Shown here: positions 58,345-64,000 of the stretch, in pieces
How positions within the stretch are numbered: the stretch's first letter is position 1
Layout: the number at the start of each line of letters is the position of its first letter
Notes under the pieces: generated by a model
The model's input: only the letters and a program-made list of their open reading frames with translations
The model's database searches: none
Told to the model about the DNA's origin: nothing
Position numbers and translations under genes: made by a program
NCBI RefSeq assembly: GCF_003332885.2
Contig: NZ_QOWJ01000004.1
Location: 1 to 64,000 of the forward strand
From: Paracnuella aquatica
GTDB lineage: Bacteria; Bacteroidota; Bacteroidia; Chitinophagales; Chitinophagaceae
Direction of reading: 5' to 3'
Length of the DNA: 64,000 nt

Positions 58345-60630
58345 TCAAATAAGCCCCTGGTGCTGCTTTGCGGGAAAAGTAAGGATGAATGTGGCGCCGT
58401 GGCCGGGCTGGCCTGTAGCAGTAATGGTGCCACCGTGGCGCTCCACTACGCGTTTGCACAAAGCCAGCCCTAAGCCCGTGCCTTCAAACACGTCTTTTGG
58501 GTGCAGCCGCACAAAACTGTGGAAAATTTTTGTAGCTTCTTCTTCATTAAAACCAATCCCATTGTCGGAGAGGCGTATTTCCACCCAATCCTGCTCGCTG
58601 CCGTGCAACGGTTTCGATTCGATGGTGACCACCGGTTTCACGCCTGCTCTTGTAAACTTAAGAGCGTTGTTCACCAGGTTGTAAAACAACTGGTGCAACA
58701 GCACCGGGCTGCCTTCAATAATGGGCAGCGGGTGCACGTTTACCTGCGCATCTTTTTCCGAAATCACCAGTTCCAAATCGTCGGTTACGTGGTGCAGCAC
58801 TTCGTTCAGGTCAACGGCTTCGGCATTTTGTGCTTCAAATTTTACCGTAGAATAAGCAAGAATGCTTTCGATCATTTGGTTGAGCCGCGATGCAGATTTT
58901 GCCAACCGGTCGATCAGCGCCACGCCATCGCCCAATACATTTTGGTACCTTATTTTAACCAGGTCGATACCTGTACGCATTTTGCGCACCGGTTCCTTCA
59001 GATCGTGGCTGGCCACATGCGCAAACCGCTCCAGGTCCTCGTTTGATCGCTGCAATTCGAGGGTTCGGGCCTGCACCGTTTGTTCCAGTTCTTCATTAAA
59101 ACGCCGCTGCGCATCTTCTGCCATCTTGCGTTCGGTGATGTTGATCATAGAGCCCACCATGCTGGCCGGTTTGCCTGCAGCATCAAAAATCAGGCGGCCA
59201 CGATCAAGGATATAAATTGCAGTACCGTCCTTTTTTTGCAAGCGGTATTCACCCGACCAAAACTTTTGATCTCCTTTTGTAAAGGCCTGCATGTCGGTGA
59301 CAACGCCAGCGCGGTCTTCGGGGTGCACATAACTAATCCAGGAGGCAAATGAAAAAGGCTCATCGGGCAACGGGTAACCGAGCACCACTTCAAAGTTTTT
59401 GTTGCAGGTTACGGTATTGGCCGCAATATCCCATTCCCAGATAATATCGTTGGTGCTCAGCGAAACAATTTCATAGCGGTCTTTTTCGGCTTTATATTGT
59501 TCGGCTAAAACGCGGTTCTTTTTGCTCAGTGCACTCAGGCGCATCAGGATGAACAGCAGCAAAACATTGACGATGATGCCGGCAATAGCAATGATGTTGG
59601 GCAAACGAAGCTCGTAGCGGGAAACAAAATTCGGCCTGGATGTAAAAACCACCGTCCATTGGTTTCCGCCCACTGTTACATACCGCGGAGTTGAAAATGC
59701 TGCACTACTTTTTTGCGCATTATAACCATTGCTGGCATAGAACAAATGGGTAGTATCGGTGTTGCGGCCATCATACATTTCAAATTCAACCGGCGTATCT
59801 ACCGAACCTAAAATACCCCGCATCAGGTCGTTTATCCGAAAAGGGCTGTACACAAAACCTTTCAACGCAGCACGGCGGTCGGCTACCGTAGCCAGGCTCA
59901 TATTAGGCCGGTAAACGGGCAAATAAATAAGGCAGCCCTTTTGTACATCACTGCCAATTTCCTGTACCAATGTCACCATTTGCGATGCTGCAGGGTCGCC
60001 GCTATCACGGGCCCGCTCCATGGCAGCCCGCCGATGCTGCTCGGTAAACATATCGTACCCAAATGCCCGCAGGTTGCGGCCGGTAAAAGGCGCCAGGTAA
60101 AGGATGGAATGATATTCTTCCCTTGCATGCTCGGGCCAAACACGGAACATGGGGTAGCCTTCGGCCATTACTTTTTGGGTAAACTCAGGTACTTCGTCCG
60201 GCGATAATCTTATGGTGAAACCCACTCCCTGGATGCCGGGATAAGCTTTTTCCAACTGGAGCGTTTGCACATAGCGGCTCCACTCGGCCCGGGTGATGGT
60301 ATCTGCAGCATAATAAAAACCAACGGCACTACGCAACACTTGTTTGTATGCGGCCATGCGTTCCTGTATTGCCGACTGAATGTTGCCGATGGTGTAATCA
60401 AAGCGGTCGGCGGTGCGTTCCTTAAGTGTGCTGTAAGAGATGTACCAGGCCACCAGCGTAATGACAACGGAGCACACAAACAAGCCGCCCAGCAAGGTAG
60501 TTCTGGTGATGGTTTGATTGAAGTTGCTTTTTGGTTTTAACTCGGACAACTTGGTTATCAAATTGATGTGAGTGGCAAATATATACCCGCAGCCATAAAT
60601 AACCGCTTTTGATGCCGAGCATGCCCGCAC
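58345..60630 (-). CDS. CHASE-PAS sensor histidine kinase
   Basis: A 761-aa membrane kinase. The first 40 residues from the GTG at 60630 are unconvincing and a start nearer the segment LITKLSELKPKSN is possible. Membrane helix 1 is about residues 46-68, then a periplasmic CHASE domain (QGVGFTIRLSPDEVPEF, HRRAAMERARDSGDPA), helix 2 about 330-352, and a PAS domain with its PAC segment (WSGEYRLQKKDGTAIYILD). The kinase core has ASHDLKEPVRKM with His542 and HATPase boxes NLVNNALKFT, LSDNGIGF and GTGLGLALCKRV. No cognate regulator is adjacent. The CHASE ligand is unknown. Confidence 0.92.
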   Translation of the reverse strand: MRACSASKAVIYGCGYIFATHINLITKLSELKPKSNFNQTITRTTLLGGLFVCSVVITLVAWYISYSTLKERTADRFDYTIGNIQSAIQERMAAYKQVLRSAVGFYYAADTITRAEWSRYVQTLQLEKAYPGIQGVGFTIRLSPDEVPEFTQKVMAEGYPMFRVWPEHAREEYHSILYLAPFTGRNLRAFGYDMFTEQHRRAAMERARDSGDPAASQMVTLVQEIGSDVQKGCLIYLPVYRPNMSLATVADRRAALKGFVYSPFRINDLMRGILGSVDTPVEFEMYDGRNTDTTHLFYASNGYNAQKSSAAFSTPRYVTVGGNQWTVVFTSRPNFVSRYELRLPNIIAIAGIIVNVLLLFILMRLSALSKKNRVLAEQYKAEKDRYEIVSLSTNDIIWEWDIAANTVTCNKNFEVVLGYPLPDEPFSFASWISYVHPEDRAGVVTDMQAFTKGDQKFWSGEYRLQKKDGTAIYILDRGRLIFDAAGKPASMVGSMINITERKMAEDAQRRFNEELEQTVQARTLELQRSNEDLERFAHVASHDLKEPVRKMRTGIDLVKIRYQNVLGDGVALIDRLAKSASRLNQMIESILAYSTVKFEAQNAEAVDLNEVLHHVTDDLELVISEKDAQVNVHPLPIIEGSPVLLHQLFYNLVNNALKFTRAGVKPVVTIESKPLHGSEQDWVEIRLSDNGIGFNEEEATKIFHSFVRLHPKDVFEGTGLGLALCKRVVERHGGTITATGQPGHGATFILTFPAKQHQGLI

Positions 60631-61180
60631 CGATCGTTTCTTTGCAACAATAGGGCAAACTGCTATGGCTACACCATACTAGGTTCGCTCAATGCAGCCC
60701 GATGATACAAGTCTGTTTATTTTACTTATAACAACGGCCCTACTTTAAAAGCGAACCATGCCACTGTTGCAAGCAACTAGTTTGCCATTTATGAAAAAGG
60801 TAAAATGTCTTCGAACGCTGTGCACACTTTTCACCAAAGCAACGCCGATGCATTAAAAGGTATTGAGAAGGTACACATTGAATGATGAAACCAAACCATG
60901 TACACAGAAGCAACAAGGCTGATGTTTTAATGCTGAATAATGATCCACAGCCCTTCATCACAGTAGCGCCAAAGACATATCAAGGCATTACCACGAAATG
61001 GTGCCGTCATTTGATTTCGGGCCTGCGGGATTACTTTTTTGCAGGAGCAAAAAAGTAAAAGTATAACTCACCAAATTGACACAACGATGTTGCCCTTTAT
61101 CTCGGCGAAAGCATAAATATTCAGCCAGCGTAAATCGAATCCTCCCCAAAAACTTATTCTTCCCTACATTTGTCCCAATA
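60631..61180. other. intergenic region before the riboswitch
   Basis: About 550 bp between the divergent kinase gene and the TPP riboswitch. It should contain the promoter of the thiamin-type operon. No convincing open frame or hairpin was found. Confidence 0.4.
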
Positions 61181-61263
61181 GTTGCATCGGGGCGTTTCCT
61201 GCAAGGAGACTGAGATTGTACCCGTGTACCTGATCTGGGTAATACCAGCGTAGGAAATGCAAT
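61181..61263 (+). promoter_or_regulatory. TPP riboswitch (THI element)
   Basis: The aptamer core is plain: CGGGGCGT, then CTGAGA, ACCCGTGTACCTGATCTGGG and TAATACCAGCGTAGGAAATG, in the classical THI-box order. Helix P1 can form from TTGCAT (61182-61187) with ATGCAA (61257-61262). It binds thiamin pyrophosphate and normally represses thiamin synthesis or transport genes. It precedes a four-gene operon starting at 61341. Confidence 0.95.
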
Positions 61264-61288
61264 GACATCCTTGGTTTATATCCGGGTG

Positions 61289-61331
61289 AAAGCAGCATTT
61301 TCTACGCATGGAAATGCTGCTTTTATTTTTT
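61289..61331 (+). terminator. expression-platform terminator of the TPP riboswitch
   Basis: AAAGCAGCATTT (61289-61300) pairs perfectly with AAATGCTGCTTT (61312-61323), loop of 11 nt, followed by TATTTTTT. The 3' side contains GGAAATGC (61310-61317), the same eight bases as the aptamer end (61253-61260). So the aptamer end can pair with the terminator's 5' arm (61295-61302) as an antiterminator when TPP is absent. An ATG at 61308 lies inside this hairpin and is not the gene start. Confidence 0.9.
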
Positions 61332-61340
61332 AAACCAACG

Positions 61341-62045
61341 ATGATGGGATTTGAACTCGTTACAAAAGAGCTCACCAACTGGCAGGGCCGCAAAGAATGG
61401 TTCTTCAACCGCGAACACACCGACACCTACGAACAATGGTACGAAGGCCGCTACAAGCGGGCCGAGATCTGGCAGAAAAAAGTGATCGGCGACCTGGTAA
61501 AAAAAGACTCCCGTGTACAAGAATTACTCGAGTTTGGCTGCGGCACCACGCGGTTTACGCGTTGGTGGAAAGACATCGGCATTGAAGCTACGGGCGGCGA
61601 CTTGTCGCCGTTCATGCTGGGGCAGGGCGTGCACTTATTCAAAGGCGACCTGGTGCTGGCCGATTCGCATTTCATGCCGTTCAAAGACCACAGTTTTGAC
61701 GCCGTTGCATTCATCACCACGTTCGAATATTACCGCGATCCCGTGCAGGTGATCCGCGAGGCTGCCCGTGTAGGCCGCCATGGTATTGTGTTTGGCATGA
61801 TGAACCGCAACTCGCCCAAGCTGGTGCGCCGCAGGGTGCAGCAGGTATTTGGCAAAAATCCATTTTACGTTACGGCTACATTTTATTCGCCGCAAACACT
61901 GGTGCAAAAAATTGACGAAGCCCTAAAAGGCCGTAATTATTCCATTGAGTGGACCTGTACCGGCCTGCCCAAATGGTTCCCGGTGCAGCAATGGAGCGTG
62001 CCCTACGGCGATTTCTTTGGCATGTATGTAAAATTGAATCCCTGA
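61341..62045 (+). CDS. class I SAM-dependent methyltransferase in a TPP-riboswitch operon
   Basis: The ATG at 61341 (MMGFELVTKELTNWQGRKEW) is chosen because the upstream ATG at 61308 is inside the terminator hairpin. The protein has 234 residues. Motif I LLEFGCGTT is at residues 62-70, an acidic motif follows (ATGGDLSPFML), and FDAVAFITTFEYYRDP is the motif III/IV region, all of the Methyltransf_11 type. Under TPP control it probably acts on a thiamin-related molecule. Its stop overlaps the next start (TGATG). No characterised thiamin enzyme of this kind is known to me. Confidence 0.88.
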   Translation: MMGFELVTKELTNWQGRKEWFFNREHTDTYEQWYEGRYKRAEIWQKKVIGDLVKKDSRVQELLEFGCGTTRFTRWWKDIGIEATGGDLSPFMLGQGVHLFKGDLVLADSHFMPFKDHSFDAVAFITTFEYYRDPVQVIREAARVGRHGIVFGMMNRNSPKLVRRRVQQVFGKNPFYVTATFYSPQTLVQKIDEALKGRNYSIEWTCTGLPKWFPVQQWSVPYGDFFGMYVKLNP

Positions 62046-63109
62046 TGCAACAGTTTCCGGAAAGCGGCAAAATTGGCGACGAGCTGTTCAAAGAAACCAT
62101 CTATCCTTTTTGCGGCAGCCAGCGGCCCGAAGTAACTACGCCGCCGCAGTTTGGCGTGGATGTTTCCATCATTCAACTGCCCAATGGCTATGAAATGGCA
62201 CTCACCAGCGATCCGCTGTCGCTTATACCCACGCTGGGTTTGCGGGAGTCGGCATGGTTGTCGGTTTGCCTGATGGCAAATGATATGGCCACCACCGGCA
62301 AGGCGCCGATGTATGCACAGTTTGTGCTCAATTTGCCGCCAACATTATCAGCCCCCGACTTTGCCGAATATTGGAAATACATAAACCAGTATTGCACCAA
62401 AATGGGCACCGCCATTACAGGCGGCCATACCGGCCGCTTTGAAGGCATGCATGCAACGGTTGCAGGTGGCGGCACCATGATTGCCACGGCGCCGCAGGGC
62501 GAAATGCTGACCAGCAAAGGCGCCGCTGCCGGCGATGTGATCATTGTAACCAAAGAGGCTGCACTGATTGCTACATCGATATTGGCCCGCAGCTTTCCGC
62601 AAACGGTGGCCAACAAATGCGGCACCGAAGTGCAACAGGCGGCTGCCGAATTGTTTGAGCAAACCAGCGCATTGCCCGCAGCAATTGCAGCGGCGTCATT
62701 AAATACAGCGCAATACAAAGCGGTAACGGCCATGCACGATGTAACCGAAGGTGGCCTACTCTGTGCTATTTACGAAATGGCTTTGGCTGCAAATTGCGGT
62801 GCTGTAGTTGATGAAGCAAGCTTGCCTACTGGTGATGCGCAGCAAAAGGTATGTGCTGTTTTTGGAATTGACCCGCATTATTGCATTGGTGCTGGTTCCA
62901 TGATCATTGCTGCAAAAAAAGACGCGGCAGCATCGGTAATTGATGCATTGCAAGCCAAAGGCATAAAAGCCACAGCAGTCGGACATTTCACACCAATGAC
63001 AGAAGGCATACAAACCATGAAGAATGACATAAAAGCACCGCTCATTCATCCGGGCACCGATCCGTATTGGAAGGCGTTCTATGAAGCTTTTGCGCAGGGT
63101 TTAAAATAA
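62045..63109 (+). CDS. AIR synthase-related protein (PurM/HypE/ThiL superfamily)
   Basis: The ATG at 62045 (MQQFPESGKIGDELFKETIY) overlaps the methyltransferase stop; the frame is open further upstream but inside that gene. The protein has 354 residues. The N-terminal ATP-binding half has FGVDVSIIQLPNGYEM, MALTSDPLSLIP and CLMANDMATTGKAPMYA, equivalent to the metal and substrate Asp residues of PurM-fold kinases. The C-terminal half includes MHDVTEGGLLCAIYEMALAA and HYCIGAGSMIIAA. HypE's C-terminal Cys is absent. It may be a phosphotransferase acting in thiamin metabolism, as ThiL does. Confidence 0.85.
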   Translation: MQQFPESGKIGDELFKETIYPFCGSQRPEVTTPPQFGVDVSIIQLPNGYEMALTSDPLSLIPTLGLRESAWLSVCLMANDMATTGKAPMYAQFVLNLPPTLSAPDFAEYWKYINQYCTKMGTAITGGHTGRFEGMHATVAGGGTMIATAPQGEMLTSKGAAAGDVIIVTKEAALIATSILARSFPQTVANKCGTEVQQAAAELFEQTSALPAAIAAASLNTAQYKAVTAMHDVTEGGLLCAIYEMALAANCGAVVDEASLPTGDAQQKVCAVFGIDPHYCIGAGSMIIAAKKDAAASVIDALQAKGIKATAVGHFTPMTEGIQTMKNDIKAPLIHPGTDPYWKAFYEAFAQGLK

Positions 63110-63114
63110 ACGAC

Positions 63115-63771
63115 ATGACCAAACGAACGATTGATGGTGGACTATACCTGGTGGTTGATCCGGGGCTGCAACTGGATGTTTTGCTGCCTAAAATAACCGC
63201 AGCCATTGAAGGCGGCGTATCGGTAGTGCAGGTATGGAATCATTGGAATGAAGCACAGGATAAACAGCTTGTGGTCAATGCCATTTGTGCTGTTGCGCAT
63301 GCACACAACATACCGGTGCTCATTAATGATGCGTGGGGATTGTTGCACACAACGGCACTGGACGGCGTTCATTTTGATGCATTGCCCGATAACCTTACTG
63401 CAATAAGGCAAACAATACAACGACCATTTATCATGGGCATCACCTGCGGCAATGATCTTGCCCGCATCCATTGGGCCAACAACAATGGTTGCGATTATGT
63501 TTCGTTTTGTTCCATGTTTCCTTCGGCATCAGCCGGTGCCTGCGAAATTGTGTGCCGGGAAACGGTGCTGCAGGCAAGGGCCATAACCGGCCTACCCATT
63601 TTTCTCGCCGGCGGCATTACAGCACACAACCTGCCGCTGCTGGCCGGTACGGGCTTCAATGGCGTGGCACTTATTTCCGCCATCCTGCATGCCGATGATC
63701 CCCAAAAAGCTGCAGCATATTTTACCACACAACTAAAAGAATTACATACACATGAAGGCATCACTCATTAA
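63115..63771 (+). CDS. divergent ThiE-like (thiamin phosphate synthase fold) protein
   Basis: A 218-aa TIM-barrel protein. The general ThiE order is clear: GGVSVVQVW (ThiE has VQLR), PVLINDAWGLLHTTALDGVH, YVSFCSMFPSASAG (ThiE has a F-P-T-x-T-K motif), and the phosphate-binding end FLAGGITAHNLPLL with FNGVALISAIL. The Arg and Lys of QLRxK and the Lys of FPTxTK, which bind the substrate diphosphates in ThiE, are replaced. It may therefore do another coupling or hydrolysis. The gene lies five bases after the PurM-fold gene. Confidence 0.8.
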   Translation: MTKRTIDGGLYLVVDPGLQLDVLLPKITAAIEGGVSVVQVWNHWNEAQDKQLVVNAICAVAHAHNIPVLINDAWGLLHTTALDGVHFDALPDNLTAIRQTIQRPFIMGITCGNDLARIHWANNNGCDYVSFCSMFPSASAGACEIVCRETVLQARAITGLPIFLAGGITAHNLPLLAGTGFNGVALISAILHADDPQKAAAYFTTQLKELHTHEGITH

Positions 63772-64000
63772 CAAACTTTGCTGCCCGTTTGATAAACATG
63801 ATTTAGCAGTACAGGTTTTTGTAAAAGACCAACAAGAGCATATTATTGAAGGTATGCTTACCTGCACGCATTGCAAACGGTACTACCCTATTGCCTATGG
63901 CGTGCCCATTATGAGCCCCGACGAATACCGCGAACCGCAGTTAGAAACACCGCTCCTGCAACGATGGAGCCAGCATTTACCAGCGCAACATTTTGAAGGA
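63752..64000 (+). CDS. Trm112-like zinc-ribbon protein (cut by window edge)
   Basis: The ATG at 63752 lies within the last codons of the ThiE-like gene (20-bp overlap), and the frame runs off the right edge after 83 codons. The sequence MKASLINKLCCPFDKHDLAV, then MLTCTHCKRYYPI and GVPIMSP, is the Trm112p-like (UPF0434) fold with its Cys pairs. In eukaryotes and archaea Trm112 is the activating partner of several methyltransferases. A methyltransferase opens this operon, so the two may work together, which is inference. The C-terminal part is not visible. Confidence 0.75.
   Translation, partial: MKASLINKLCCPFDKHDLAVQVFVKDQQEHIIEGMLTCTHCKRYYPIAYGVPIMSPDEYREPQLETPLLQRWSQHLPAQHFEG

Noticed and set aside
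61308-61340. ATG at 61308 as start of the methyltransferase
   Set aside because: It lies inside the riboswitch terminator hairpin and would add a non-conserved hydrophobic head; the ATG at 61341 fits the family.

Overview
The window looks like chromosomal DNA of a Bacteroidota bacterium, most likely a member of the Chitinophagaceae or a close relative. The pointers are a SusC/SusD outer-membrane pair, a type IX secretion (Por) C-terminal sorting domain, an UpxY-type NusG antiterminator inside an exopolysaccharide locus, lipoboxes of the S-C type, and the near absence of Shine-Dalgarno sequences. No rRNA, tRNA or CRISPR array was seen. The family placement is inference, because no marker gene is present.

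Region 1 (1-10.6 kb) is gene-poor on its left. It opens with the end of an IS1182-type transposase and carries decayed fragments, among them an IS21 istA-like remnant and a frameshifted unknown gene. An 82-bp sequence is repeated at 448-529 and 7064-7146. The intact genes are a secreted CE1-like esterase, a large FG-GAP/VCBS-repeat secreted protein, a small 109-aa protein with an unusually strong Shine-Dalgarno, and a soluble PAS histidine kinase.

Region 2 (10.6-28.8 kb) is extracellular nutrition: an M61 peptidase, a SusC-SusD-metalloprotease operon preceded by a possible leader ORF and hairpin, a GH78 alpha-L-rhamnosidase, a lipoprotein polysaccharide lyase-like protein, and a T9SS surface protein with four Ig-like repeats.

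Region 3 (29.1-50.1 kb) is one long minus-strand exopolysaccharide locus. Read in the direction of transcription: an unknown possible regulator (48799-50058), the Wza-like export lipoprotein, the Wzc-like tyrosine autokinase, UpxY, a UDP-sugar epimerase, a nucleotidyltransferase/kinase fusion, a Wzx-like flippase, a glycosyltransferase, a methyltransferase-like protein, a Wzy/WaaL-like membrane protein, a P-loop kinase, four further glycosyltransferase-like proteins, a DUF354 protein, and the initiating polyprenyl glycosylphosphotransferase. Together they would build, flip, polymerise and export one polysaccharide.

Region 4 (50.8-60.6 kb) is mixed housekeeping and signalling: a 3-hydroxyisobutyrate-dehydrogenase-like enzyme, YjbQ, a GNAT acetyltransferase, a bestrophin channel, a universal stress protein, an OmpR-type two-component pair, a tiny secreted protein made of three exact 31-residue repeats, and a CHASE-PAS histidine kinase.

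Region 5 (61.2 kb to the end) is the most interesting. A TPP riboswitch with a visible terminator switch precedes a tightly packed operon of a SAM methyltransferase, a PurM-fold (AIR synthase-related) protein, a divergent ThiE-like protein that has lost key ThiE residues, and a Trm112-like zinc-ribbon protein cut by the window edge. This is a candidate uncharacterised thiamin-related pathway.
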